Positions 1-8,187 of a DNA stretch of 64,000 bases are shown piece after piece. The stretch lies in NCBI RefSeq assembly GCF_036246005.1, contig NZ_CP109171.1, positions 8,668,001 to 8,732,000 of the forward strand, read 5' to 3'. The position numbers and the translations under genes were made by a program. The notes below the pieces were generated by a model, which saw nothing but the letters and a program-made list of their open reading frames with translations, did not search any database and was not told the DNA's origin. Position 1 is the first letter of the stretch. The number at the start of each line of letters is the position of its first letter. The DNA comes from Streptomyces sp. NBC_01723 (lineage in GTDB: Bacteria > Actinomycetota > Actinomycetes > Streptomycetales > Streptomycetaceae).

Positions 1-2
1 CC

Positions 3-458
3 GCCTGGGCGATGTCCTCGCGCATGCAGTACAACTCCTGGCACTTCGTCGCCGGCAATCTGCCCAGGGTGCCCGAGGTGGTGGCCCGCGACCACTTCGT
101 GCCGCCCCTCATCCCGGACGTCGCGTTCTTCTCGGACCAGCACCACCACGGGCACGTCAGCAACAACGTGCGCTTCTCGCTGCGCTCCCCGCAGTCCGTC
201 GAGGTCGACGGCCGCCGCTTCGACGGCTTCATGGACCTCAGACTGCTGCGCTGCGCCGGGGACCCGTTCGGCGAGCAGGACCTGCTCGCCGCCCACCGGG
301 TGTCGGGGTTCATCGCCCGCGCCACCTCGCTGGCCGCCGGGCTCGTCGCCGCCGGAACGGACCTCGAGGTCACCGCGTTCGACGCCGGCTGGCACTGGAG
401 CGCCGTCACCGGCCGGCAACCCGCGTCCGCGGCCGGCCAGGAACGCCGAGCGTCGTGA
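3..458 (+). CDS. Unrecognised protein, N-terminus outside the window
   Basis: I do not recognise this protein. The frame is open to the left edge, so the start probably lies outside; in-frame ATGs at 12 and 24 have no clear ribosome-binding site. The 151 visible residues include a His-rich run (QHHHGH, residues 46-51) and a WHW near the end, which could bind metal. No membrane segment or signal peptide is visible. It ends 10 bp before the amidase, so it belongs to the same operon. By position it may be the component of the hydrazine cassette that makes the N-N bond (the unassigned protein in kinamycin and fosfazinomycin clusters), but that is inference from context only. Confidence 0.75.
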   Translation, partial: AWAMSSRMQYNSWHFVAGNLPRVPEVVARDHFVPPLIPDVAFFSDQHHHGHVSNNVRFSLRSPQSVEVDGRRFDGFMDLRLLRCAGDPFGEQDLLAAHRVSGFIARATSLAAGLVAAGTDLEVTAFDAGWHWSAVTGRQPASAAGQERRAS

Positions 459-468
459 AGGGAGACCG

Positions 469-1857
469 ATGACCGCCCACGGCGTCAGCCGCACCAGGGA
501 ACTCCTGCGGCGGGGCGAGGTGTCCGCCGTCGAACACACCGCCGCCGTCCTGAGCGCGGCGCGCGAGCGCGACACCCTCGAGGCGTACGTGGCCGTTGCG
601 GGCGAGGAGGCACTGCGCGCCGCACGGCGCGCGGACGCCCGTATCCGGGAACTCGGCGCCGACGCCTGGCGGACCATGCCGCTGCTCGGGACCACCGTCT
701 CCGTGAAGGACCTGCTGCAGACCCGTCACCTGCCCACCCGGCGGGGCTCGCTGCTGCCCAACGACCGTCCCCGTGAGGATGCGCCCGCGGTGGCCCGGCT
801 GCGCGCCGCCGGTGCCGTCGTCGTCGGCAAGACCGCCACCTCCGAGTACGGCTGGAGCGCCTCGACGGTCAGCCGCGTCGCCCCGCCCACCCGCAACCCC
901 TACGACCCCCGCCTGACCGCGGGCGGCTCCAGCGGCGGCGCCGCCGCCGCCGTGGCGACGGGCCTGTGCGACGCGGCCCTCGGTACCGACGGGTCCGGGT
1001 CGATCCGGATACCGGCGGCGTTCTGCGGCGTCGTCGGCTTCAAGCCGTCCCTCGGCCGCATCCCGTACGTGCCCAACAGCGCCGACCGTCTCGCCCACCA
1101 GGGCCCCATCGCCCGCACCGTCGCCGACGCCGCGCTGCTCGCGCAGGTCATGGCCGGTCCGCACCCGGCCGACCCCGACTCCGGCCTCGGCTCCCTCGAC
1201 GCGCCACGCACCGCGCGGGCGCTGCGGATCGGCTGGATCGAGTACGACGGCACCGCCGGCGAGGTCCGCCGCGTCACCGAACAGGCCCGCCTGGCCCTGA
1301 CGGACCAGGGACACCTGGTCGAGGACGTCGAGGTGCGCTGCACCCACCTGTACCCCGCGCTCGTCGACCTCCTCGCCGCCTCCGAGGCGGCCGGGGCCCG
1401 TCCCGAGGACGACGAGCGGGCCGACCCCGGCCGCCTGGCGGTGATCCGGCACGGACGCACCCTCGGGGGCGCCGACGTGATCCGTGCCGAGGAGGTCCGC
1501 CAGAACCTGCGCGCCACCCTGCGCACGGTCATGGACCGCTACGACATCCTCGCCATGGCCACCGTTGCGGTCGAGCCGTTCGCCGCCGACGCCGTCGGTC
1601 CGCCCTGGGCGGCCGATGCCCGGGACCTTCAGTGGCTGGCCTGGGCACCCGCCTCGTACCCCTTCAACATGACCGGCCAGCCGGCCCTGTCGCTGCCCGC
1701 CGGACTCACCCGCGCCGGCCTGCCGGTGGGTGTCCAGCTGGTCGGTCCGGTCGGCGCCGACGACCTGGTCGTGCAGCTCGCCGGACGCCTGGAGGCCGAC
1801 CTCGGCACACCGGTCCCGCCGGGCGCGCGCGTGCCGGAACCCGCGATCGCCCGATGA
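469..1857 (+). CDS. Amidase-signature hydrolase of the hydrazine cassette
   Basis: A 462-residue amidase-signature enzyme. The Ser-cisSer-Lys catalytic set is visible: Lys80 in VSVKD, the cis-Ser in GGSSGG (154-155) and the nucleophile Ser178 in GTDGSGSIR. The length is normal for the family. The start follows GGGAGA. In the related fosfazinomycin and kinamycin pathways an amidase is thought to release free hydrazine from acetylhydrazine; assignment of that role here rests on the neighbours (glutamine-synthetase-like, adenylosuccinate-lyase-like and acetyltransferase genes directly downstream). A generic amide hydrolase remains possible. Confidence 0.9.
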   Translation: MTAHGVSRTRELLRRGEVSAVEHTAAVLSAARERDTLEAYVAVAGEEALRAARRADARIRELGADAWRTMPLLGTTVSVKDLLQTRHLPTRRGSLLPNDRPREDAPAVARLRAAGAVVVGKTATSEYGWSASTVSRVAPPTRNPYDPRLTAGGSSGGAAAAVATGLCDAALGTDGSGSIRIPAAFCGVVGFKPSLGRIPYVPNSADRLAHQGPIARTVADAALLAQVMAGPHPADPDSGLGSLDAPRTARALRIGWIEYDGTAGEVRRVTEQARLALTDQGHLVEDVEVRCTHLYPALVDLLAASEAAGARPEDDERADPGRLAVIRHGRTLGGADVIRAEEVRQNLRATLRTVMDRYDILAMATVAVEPFAADAVGPPWAADARDLQWLAWAPASYPFNMTGQPALSLPAGLTRAGLPVGVQLVGPVGADDLVVQLAGRLEADLGTPVPPGARVPEPAIAR

Positions 1858-1883
1858 CGCACGCCCGTGGAAAGGACGTTCCC

Positions 1884-3395
1884 ATGTACGCCAGGTCATG
1901 GTCCTCGCCCGCAGCGCAGGGCAGTGTCGGGCAGCCTTCGTTCGTGGCCGATCACGGGCTGTGGGACGAGGCCCGGACCGCCGCGGCCGAGCGGGTCGAG
2001 GCGAGCCTCGCCGGCCTCGACTTCGTGCGCCTCGTCTTCGGCGACCCGCACGGTCTGGCCCGTTCCAAGACCCTCACCGCCGACGCGTTCCGCACCGTGC
2101 TGCGCAACGGCATGAACTTCAGCCCCGGCCCGTTCGTCTTCGACACCGGACACGCCGTCGCCGTCGACTTCCTCGGCGACCACGGCATCGGCGTCGACGA
2201 GATCGCCGGCGCCGGGAACTTCGTCCTGGTCCCCGACCCGCTCACCTTCCACCCGCTGCCGGGCGGCGACGCACGCACCGCCTGGGTCATCGGGGACGAG
2301 TACCTGCGCGACGGCAGCCCGCACCCGCTCTCGTCGCGGACCGTGCTGCGGCGCGTCGTCGACCGGTACACCGAGCGGGATCTCGCGCCCGTCCTCGGCC
2401 TCGAGGTCGAGTGGTACCTCACCCGGCGCCTCGACGACGCCCCCGGCAACACCGGCAACGGCTTCGGGCTGCAGGGCGGGGCACCGCGCGTGTCCGCCCT
2501 GAACGCCGGCTACCAGTTCAACCTCGACGCGTACTACGACACCGTCGCCCCCCTCACCGACCCGCTCGCCCTGCACCTGCTCGCCCTCGGCCTGCCGCTG
2601 AGGTCGATGGAGCACGAGTCGGGGCCCGGCCAGGTCGAGACGACGTTCGCCCCGATGTCCGCCCTGGACACCGCCGACGCGATGCTGCTCTTCCGCACGG
2701 TCACCAAGAGCTGGTGCGCCCGACGCGGACACCACGCCTCCTTCATGTCGCAACCGCTCCTGGACGCCGCCGACCCCAGTGGCTGGCACCTCAACCAGTC
2801 GGTCACCGACCTCACCACCGGCACCAACCTCTTCGGCACCGAAGGCCCCTCCGGCGGGCTGTCCCCGCACGGCAAGGCGTACGCGGAGGGGCTGCTGAAC
2901 TGGGCCCGCGAACTGTTCCTCCTCTCGGTGCCCACCGTCAACGGCTACCGGCGGCTCGCCGCCGAGCACACCCTGGCGCCCACCCGGCTCGGCTGGAGCG
3001 AGGAGGACCGCAGCGCCATGCTCCGCGTCGTCGGCCGCGGTGCCGGGGCGCACATCGAGAACCGGATCGGCGAGCCGTGCGCCAATCCGTATCTCGCCGT
3101 CGCCGCCCAGCTGTTCGCGGGCCTCGAGGGGATCGCTGCGCCGGCCGCACCCGTGGAGGCCGCCGGGGCCGCGGTGCCGGGCGATGCCGGCCTCGTACCG
3201 CAGGGGCTGCGCGAGGCCCTGGACGCCTTCCGCGCCGGCCGTGCCGCCCGGCTGCTCGGCGACCCGCTCGCGGCCTGCCTGGCCAAGCTGAAGGAGAGCG
3301 AACTGCGCCGCTTCGAGGCCTGGTGCCACACCTGCCCGCCGGCGCCCGGACAGGTCACCGAGTGGGAACAGCGCGAGTACTTCGGCGCCTACTGA
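1884..3395 (+). CDS. Glutamine-synthetase-like ligase (predicted glutamylhydrazine synthetase)
   Basis: A 503-residue member of the glutamine synthetase fold. The metal/ATP motifs are recognisable: ExE in LEVEWYL, WHLNQSV in place of the usual HxH element, NGYRRL for the usual NxYKRL, and the closing ANPYLAVAA. An N-terminal beta-grasp region precedes the catalytic domain. The start ATG follows GGAAAGGA. It is too divergent for housekeeping GlnA and sits inside a four-gene cassette. In fosfazinomycin/kinamycin-type pathways the matching enzyme joins hydrazine to glutamate to give glutamylhydrazine, which fits here by synteny. A gamma-glutamyl-amine ligase of another specificity is the alternative. 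Confidence 0.88.
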   Translation: MYARSWSSPAAQGSVGQPSFVADHGLWDEARTAAAERVEASLAGLDFVRLVFGDPHGLARSKTLTADAFRTVLRNGMNFSPGPFVFDTGHAVAVDFLGDHGIGVDEIAGAGNFVLVPDPLTFHPLPGGDARTAWVIGDEYLRDGSPHPLSSRTVLRRVVDRYTERDLAPVLGLEVEWYLTRRLDDAPGNTGNGFGLQGGAPRVSALNAGYQFNLDAYYDTVAPLTDPLALHLLALGLPLRSMEHESGPGQVETTFAPMSALDTADAMLLFRTVTKSWCARRGHHASFMSQPLLDAADPSGWHLNQSVTDLTTGTNLFGTEGPSGGLSPHGKAYAEGLLNWARELFLLSVPTVNGYRRLAAEHTLAPTRLGWSEEDRSAMLRVVGRGAGAHIENRIGEPCANPYLAVAAQLFAGLEGIAAPAAPVEAAGAAVPGDAGLVPQGLREALDAFRAGRAARLLGDPLAACLAKLKESELRRFEAWCHTCPPAPGQVTEWEQREYFGAY

Positions 3396-3424
3396 CCCCC
3401 CGCCCCCCAGACGAAGGGCGTCGC

Positions 3425-4711
3425 ATGATTGCCCGCTACACGCTGCCCGACATGGCCCGCCTCTTCGACGACCGCACCCGCTACGCCACCTGGGCGCGGG
3501 TGGAGATCCTCGCCTCCCAGGCCCAGGCCGACCTCGGCCACATCCCCGCCCGGGCCGTCCAGGACATGCGCCGTGCCCGCGTACCCGACCCCGAGCGGGT
3601 CGCGGAGATCGAACGCGAACGCGACCACGAGGTGCTCTCCTTCCTCGCCGCCTGGTGCGAGGACATCCCCCAGCCCTCCGCCCGCTGGGTGCACCACGGC
3701 ATGACCAGCTACGACCTCGTCGACACCGCGCTGGGCCACACCCTGGCCCGCGCCACCGACCTGCTCACCGCCGCCGCCCTGCGCCTGCGCCGCGTCCTGA
3801 CCGGCCGCGCCCTGGAGCACTGGGACACCGTCATGGCCGGCCGCACCCACGGCATGCACGCCGAACCCACCACGTTCGGCCACAAACTCGCCACCCACGC
3901 CTTCGCCGTCGACCGCAGCCTGCACCGGCTCGCCGCCGCCCGCCAGGCCGTCGCCGTGGGCACCGTCTCCGGCTCCGTGGGCACCTACGCCCTGATCGAC
4001 CCGCGCGTGGAGGAACACGTCCTGGCCGCCCTGGGCCTGGCCGCCGAACCCGCACCCAGCCAGGTCGTCGCCCGCGACCGCCACGCCCAGCTCCTGCAGG
4101 CCGTGGCCACCCTCGGCGCCTGCGTCGAACAGATCGCCCTGGAACTGCGCCTGCTGCAGCGCACCGAGGTCCGCGAGGTCGAGGAACACCGCACCGGCGC
4201 CTACCAGGGCTCCAGCGCCATGCCCCACAAACGCAACCCCACCACCAGCGAACGCCTGTGCGGCCTGGCCCGACTGCTGCGCGGCTACGCCGACACCGCC
4301 CTGGAGAACGTCGCCCTGTGGCACGAACGCGACCTCGCCCACCAGAGCGTGGAACGGGTGATCCTGCCCGACAGCCTCTGCGTCGGCCACTTCCAGGTCA
4401 CCAGGGCCGCCGACCTCGTCGACTCGCTCACCGTCGACGCCGACCGCATGCGCGCCCACCTCGATGACACCGGCGGCCTCCTCTACAGCTCCGCCGTCCT
4501 CGCCGACCTCCTCGCCGGCGGCACGGAACGCGAACACGCCTACCGCAGCGTGCAGGCCGCCGCCCACCGCACCCTCGCCGGCGGCGAGGACTTCGGCGCC
4601 GCCCTGGCCGCCCACGGCATCCACACCACCGCCCTGGCCCCCGAGCGCTACCTCACCCACCACGACGTCATCCGCACCCGACTGGAGAAGCTGCATGAGC
4701 TGGAAGACTGA
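3425..4711 (+). CDS. Adenylosuccinate-lyase-like enzyme of the hydrazine cassette
   Basis: A 428-residue fumarase/aspartase-superfamily protein close to PurB in layout. The signature loop is clear (GSSAMPHKRNP, about residues 261-271), as are the TRTHG-like element AGRTHGMHAEP and the HHGMTSYDLVDT segment that carries active-site residues. It is not in a purine context. In the fosfazinomycin system the counterpart eliminates fumarate from N-acetylhydrazinosuccinate to give acetylhydrazine; the adjacent acetyltransferase supports that reading. The start ATG lies 29 bp after the ligase stop, and its end overlaps the next gene by 17 bp, indicating translational coupling. Confidence 0.88.
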   Translation: MIARYTLPDMARLFDDRTRYATWARVEILASQAQADLGHIPARAVQDMRRARVPDPERVAEIERERDHEVLSFLAAWCEDIPQPSARWVHHGMTSYDLVDTALGHTLARATDLLTAAALRLRRVLTGRALEHWDTVMAGRTHGMHAEPTTFGHKLATHAFAVDRSLHRLAAARQAVAVGTVSGSVGTYALIDPRVEEHVLAALGLAAEPAPSQVVARDRHAQLLQAVATLGACVEQIALELRLLQRTEVREVEEHRTGAYQGSSAMPHKRNPTTSERLCGLARLLRGYADTALENVALWHERDLAHQSVERVILPDSLCVGHFQVTRAADLVDSLTVDADRMRAHLDDTGGLLYSSAVLADLLAGGTEREHAYRSVQAAAHRTLAGGEDFGAALAAHGIHTTALAPERYLTHHDVIRTRLEKLHELED

Positions 4712-5099
4712 ACGCGTCACGGGCGCCGCCCTCGACCTGGACGAGGCCCTTCGCGTCTACCGCGACTCCGGCCTCGGCGCCCGCCGCCCCCTGGCCGACC
4801 GCGCACGCTTCGCCGCCATGCTCGCCGGCGCCAACCTCGTCCTGGCCGCCCGCGACGAACAGGGCACCCTGCTGGGCCTGGTCCGCGCCGTCTCCGACTT
4901 CTCCTACGTCACCTACGTCAGCGACATCGCCGTCGTCCGCGCACACCAGCGCCTGGGCATCGGCCGCGCCCTCATCAACGCCACCCGCGACGCGGCACCC
5001 GCCGCCAAACTCGTCCTGCTGTCCGCGCCCGCGGCCGCCGGCTACTACCCGCACATCGGCTTCACCCGCCACGAGTCGGCCTGGGTCCTCACCCCCTGA
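4695..5099 (+). CDS. GNAT-family N-acetyltransferase of the hydrazine cassette
   Basis: A 134-residue GNAT acetyltransferase. The acetyl-CoA loop is present as RLGIGRALI (Q/RxxGxG/A) after the beta-strand VSDIAVV, with GYYPHIGF near the C-terminus. It starts inside the end of the lyase gene (17-bp overlap). In the fosfazinomycin/kinamycin group the corresponding enzyme acetylates hydrazinosuccinate before the lyase acts; here that substrate is inferred from gene order. It closes the first operon: 122 bp separate it from the response-regulator gene. Confidence 0.88.
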   Translation: MSWKTERVTGAALDLDEALRVYRDSGLGARRPLADRARFAAMLAGANLVLAARDEQGTLLGLVRAVSDFSYVTYVSDIAVVRAHQRLGIGRALINATRDAAPAAKLVLLSAPAAAGYYPHIGFTRHESAWVLTP

Positions 5100-5221
5100 C
5101 CGGCACGCCGCCCAGACGGCCAGCAGGGCTGTACCGGCACTCCACCGCGCGTGCCTAGATTCACCCCCCGGGGGCCGCCCACGCGCCCGCGGCCCGCCGT
5201 ACCGGACCCCCCGGGGGAGGC

Positions 5222-6019
5222 ATGACCCACACACCGGCACAGGCCTTGCTCGCCGCCCGCCCGCCCGAGCGTGCCGCCCCGCGGACCGCGGGCGGGCACG
5301 AGCCGGCCGCCGCCCACGCGGCGGCGGCCCTCAGCCGGCCCTCCGGGCGCCGCGTCCTGGTCGTCGACGCCGACACCGGCAGCGCCGACCTGCTCCTGAC
5401 CCAGCTGCGCCGCCACGGCCACCACGCCCTCGGCGTACGCCGCGGCGGCGACGCGCTGCGCGCCCACGAGGACGCCGACCTGGTCCTCCTCGACCTCGAA
5501 CTGCCCGACCTGGACGGCCTGGAGGTCTGCCGGGCCCTGCGGGCCGTCAGCCGGGTGCCCGTCATCATCGTCACCGCCCGCGCCTCCGAACTCGACTGCG
5601 TCCTGGGCCTGCAGGCGGGTGCCGACGACTACGTGGCCAAGCCCTACGGCCTGCGCGAGCTGATGGCCCGCATCGAGGCCGTGATACGCCGCGCCGAGTG
5701 GCAGCCCGCCGCCGCCCGCGAGATCCGCCACGGCCTCCTGCACATCGACACCGGCTCCCGCGAGGTCCTCGTCGGCGGCGAGGAAGTCGCCCTGACCCGC
5801 AAGGAGTTCGACCTGCTGTGCCTGCTCGCCTCGCACCCCGGCACGGTCGTCCCCCGCAAACAGCTCCTCCAGCGCATCTGGGGCGACTCCTGGTCCCGCC
5901 GCACCGTCGACACCCACGTCAGCAGCCTGCGCGGCAAACTCGGCGACAGCGGCTGGATCGTCACCGTGCGCGGCGTGGGCTTCATGCTGGGCAGCCCCCA
6001 GCCCGGTGCCCGGCCCTGA
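5222..6019 (+). CDS. OmpR-family (JadR1-like) response regulator
   Basis: A 265-residue two-domain regulator. After an Ala/Pro-rich N-terminal tail of about 40 residues comes a receiver domain with the acidic pocket (VVDAD, 48-51), phospho-acceptor Asp91 in LLDLELPD, Thr118 and Lys140 (VAKPYG); a winged-helix DNA-binding domain occupies about 165-260 (VDTHVSSLRGKL). The start ATG follows GGGGGAGG. No sensor kinase gene is adjacent. Orphan OmpR proteins of this kind (JadR1, LanI, UrdK group) are pathway regulators of angucycline clusters, which agrees with the aromatic polyketide context; targets cannot be told from the sequence. Confidence 0.92.
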   Translation: MTHTPAQALLAARPPERAAPRTAGGHEPAAAHAAAALSRPSGRRVLVVDADTGSADLLLTQLRRHGHHALGVRRGGDALRAHEDADLVLLDLELPDLDGLEVCRALRAVSRVPVIIVTARASELDCVLGLQAGADDYVAKPYGLRELMARIEAVIRRAEWQPAAAREIRHGLLHIDTGSREVLVGGEEVALTRKEFDLLCLLASHPGTVVPRKQLLQRIWGDSWSRRTVDTHVSSLRGKLGDSGWIVTVRGVGFMLGSPQPGARP

Positions 6020-6641
6020 AGGCCCGAGAACGGGGACCGGGCGGTGCGTGCCGCCGCTGGATCTTTCCGGCCGGCGCAGCATGTGCGGCCGCGCCCGCGG
6101 CCGGTGCGCGTCACAGGGACGCCAGCCAGAGTGCGGCCGCGTCCGGGTGGCCGAAACGGAAGGTCTCCACAGGGGCGAAACGGGGATCGCGCAGGCGGCG
6201 CCCGACTTCGCGGCGGCGGGCCGCGTGCTGGGACCAGGCCCACAAGTGGATGTGCCCGCACCGGTGACGCCCACCGCCAAGACCCGTCCCACGGGTGCAC
6301 GCCAGCGCGGAGACCGGAACGTGGTCACAGCTGCGGCAGCCGGTCCGCCGCCGTGGGGGAGCGGCAACGCTCGAGCCGGAAGAACTGAGCCCACCCCACC
6401 CCGGGGCGGCCCGGTGATCCGGCCCCGGGGTGGGCCGTGCGGCAGACCAGGCGCCGGCTCGGCGGGCGGCCGCACCACACCTGCGCCGCCGTCGAGGACG
6501 GCCTGTGACCCGTACCCCCCAGCGCGGCTGGGCGGGCACTTGAGGAGTTCTCAAGCCGGTCTCATGCGCCGCCGCCGACCCTGAGTGAGGCGTGATCACC
6601 AGAACGCGCCGTTCCGCTCACACCCGTTGGGGAGACCAGCC
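6020..6641. other. 622-bp gene-free stretch
   Basis: No ORF here has a credible ribosome-binding site, and the open frames are GC-driven. It holds a hairpin at 6395-6434 (annotated separately) and, just before 6642, the promoter region of the secreted protein gene with a GGGGAGA ribosome-binding site. I see no StrR-type site in it. Confidence 0.6.
6395..6434. terminator. Hairpin terminator candidate
   Basis: CCCACCCCGGGG at 6395-6406 pairs with CCCCGGGGTGGG at 6423-6434 across a 16-base loop. It lies downstream of the response-regulator gene. There is no U-tract, as is usual in Streptomyces. Confidence 0.5.
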
Positions 6642-7055
6642 ATGCAGATCCGCTCGCGTCTGACCAGGTCCGGCCTGCTGGGCGCCGCCACCGTCGCCGC
6701 CCTCGCCTTCACCGCCGCCCCGGCCTCCGCGGCCCCGGCCGTGACCGCCACCCCCGCGGCCGGCCTGGCCGACGGCCAGTTGGTGACCGTGTCCGGCACC
6801 GGCTTCCCGGCCGGCGCCGAGGTCGCCGTCTCGCAGTGCCGGGAGGCCACCACCTGCACCGACACCCTGGCCAGGGCCACCGTCGGAGCCGACGGCACCT
6901 TCCGCACCCCCTACACCGTGCGCCGGCAGTTCACGGCCACCGACTGGAGCACCGGCACCGGTTCCACCGTCACCGTGGACTGCGCCGCACAGGCCTGCCA
7001 GCTGGTCGCCTACCTGGAGGCCACCGGCCCGGTCGGCACCGGCATCTCCTTCTGA
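6642..7055 (+). CDS. Secreted neocarzinostatin-family (enediyne apoprotein-fold) protein
   Basis: A 137-residue secreted protein. It has an Arg-rich n-region, a hydrophobic core and cleavage after ASA near residue 30, then a mature domain of about 107 residues in the neocarzinostatin/macromomycin family. Two short-range Cys pairs match the family disulfides (QCREATTC and DCAAQAC), and the end GPVGTGISF parallels the neocarzinostatin C-terminus. Family members bind hydrophobic chromophores such as enediynes outside the cell. There is no enediyne synthase in the window, so here it may sequester the aromatic product or be an unrelated member. The ATG at 6642 is chosen for its GGGGAGA ribosome-binding site. 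Confidence 0.85.
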   Translation: MQIRSRLTRSGLLGAATVAALAFTAAPASAAPAVTATPAAGLADGQLVTVSGTGFPAGAEVAVSQCREATTCTDTLARATVGADGTFRTPYTVRRQFTATDWSTGTGSTVTVDCAAQACQLVAYLEATGPVGTGISF

Positions 7056-7079
7056 CCGCCCGGCAGGCCCGTGCGCGGA

Positions 7080-7119
7080 CCCGGGCCCGCCGGCCGGTGC
7101 CGCGACCGGCGGGCCCGGG
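7080..7119. terminator. Bidirectional hairpin terminator
   Basis: CCCGGGCCCGCCGG (7080-7093) pairs with CCGGCGGGCCCGGG (7106-7119). It sits between convergent genes, the secreted neocarzinostatin-fold protein and the AraC regulator. Confidence 0.65.
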
Positions 7120-7133
7120 CGGGCCGGGGGCGT

Positions 7134-7580
7134 TCACGCCGGCCGGGCCGGGGCGCGGGAGTCCGGCGGCGCCGGCCGGCCCGCACACCACGGCAGCCCG
7201 CCGGCGCCGGCCGCTGCCCGCCTGCGGTAGTCCTGGACGCTCATGCCGGCCAGTTCGGCGAAACGGGCGGCGAGGACCTGCGCGCAGGGGCAGCCCACGG
7301 CCCGGGCGAGCTGCGCCGTGCCCAGCTCGCCCTGGCGCAGCAGTTCCATCGCCCGCTCCACCCGCCGCACCGTCACATAGGCGTACGGGGACAGGCCGTA
7401 GGCCTCCCGGAACCGCGCGGCGAGCAGCCCGGCCGGCAGGCCCTCCGCGCGGGCGAGTGCCTCGACGTCCAGCGGCCGCGTACTGTCCCGGTCGATGCGG
7501 TCGCGGACGCGGCGCACCTGCGCGAGGTCCCGCAGACGCTGCGCGGCGCACATCGCCTGCCGCCATCCCGGATGGCACAT
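7134..7580 (-). CDS. Short AraC-family regulator coupled to a VOC protein
   Basis: A 148-residue AraC/XylS-type DNA-binding protein consisting of little more than the two-helix-turn-helix domain (about residues 20-125; LDVEALARAEGL, SPYAYVTVRRVERA, AQVLAARFAEL). The ATG at 7580 overlaps the stop of the upstream VOC gene as TGATG, so the two are translationally coupled. AraC/VOC pairs of this sort are common in Streptomyces and often control their own expression. No ligand domain is visible. Confidence 0.85.
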   Translation of the reverse strand: MCHPGWRQAMCAAQRLRDLAQVRRVRDRIDRDSTRPLDVEALARAEGLPAGLLAARFREAYGLSPYAYVTVRRVERAMELLRQGELGTAQLARAVGCPCAQVLAARFAELAGMSVQDYRRRAAAGAGGLPWCAGRPAPPDSRAPARPA

Positions 7581-8023
7581 CACGCGCCCCCTCGCCCGGT
7601 GCCGCCGGTGGCGCGGGGCACCTCCCGGATACGGACCAGGTTGCCCGCGGGATCGCGGACCGCGCACTCCCGCACCCCGCCCGCGCGCCGTGCCGGCTCC
7701 TGGACGATCTCCGCGCCGGCGGCCTGCACCCGGGCGAACGTGGCGTCGAGGTCGCCGGTGGCGAGGACGATGAGACCCCAGGTGCCCTTGGCCATCATCT
7801 CCAGGACACGGCCGCGCTCGGCGTCGGTGACCTGCGCGCCGGCCGCCGCCGGCGCCAGCAGCAGGGCGGTGTCCGGCCGGCCGGCGGGAGAGACCGTGAT
7901 CCAGCGGGTGCGGCCCCGCCCCACGTCCTGGCGGACTTCGAAGCCCAGGACGTCCCGGTAGAAAGCGAGGGCGGCGTCCGGATCGTCGTGCGGCAGGGAA
8001 CTCGTATGCAGGCGGAGGTCCAT
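7580..8023 (-). CDS. Glyoxalase/VOC-superfamily protein
   Basis: A 147-residue VOC-fold protein with two beta-alpha-beta-beta-beta modules (DPDAALAFYRDVLGFEV at the start; AVRDPAGNLVRI near the end). VOC proteins include metal-dependent lyases, dioxygenases and antibiotic-binding resistance proteins. The substrate cannot be told here. First gene of a two-gene minus-strand unit with the AraC regulator. Confidence 0.85.
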   Translation of the reverse strand: MDLRLHTSSLPHDDPDAALAFYRDVLGFEVRQDVGRGRTRWITVSPAGRPDTALLLAPAAAGAQVTDAERGRVLEMMAKGTWGLIVLATGDLDATFARVQAAGAEIVQEPARRAGGVRECAVRDPAGNLVRIREVPRATGGTGRGGA

Positions 8024-8187
8024 GACCGCACGCTAGCCGCGCCCCGGCCCGGGCGGCTTCTCCGTTCCTGACGCCTTCCCCCGGCCGCCACCTGGACGGG
8101 TCGTGCAGCGGGGCGCGAGCCGGACTCGAGCACATCCCCACCGGTGCGAGCCATCCTGTTGAGCCGACCGGCCCGGGAGAGGTGACT

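Noticed and set aside
406..1899. Long antisense ORF opposite the amidase (and similar long frames opposite most genes)
   Set aside because: High GC removes stop codons from antisense frames. These have low-complexity Arg/Gly/Ala-rich translations, no ribosome-binding sites and overlap clear genes.
6642..7055. Neocarzinostatin-fold protein as proof of an enediyne cluster
   Set aside because: No enediyne synthase or its accessory genes are in the window, and this family also occurs outside enediyne loci.
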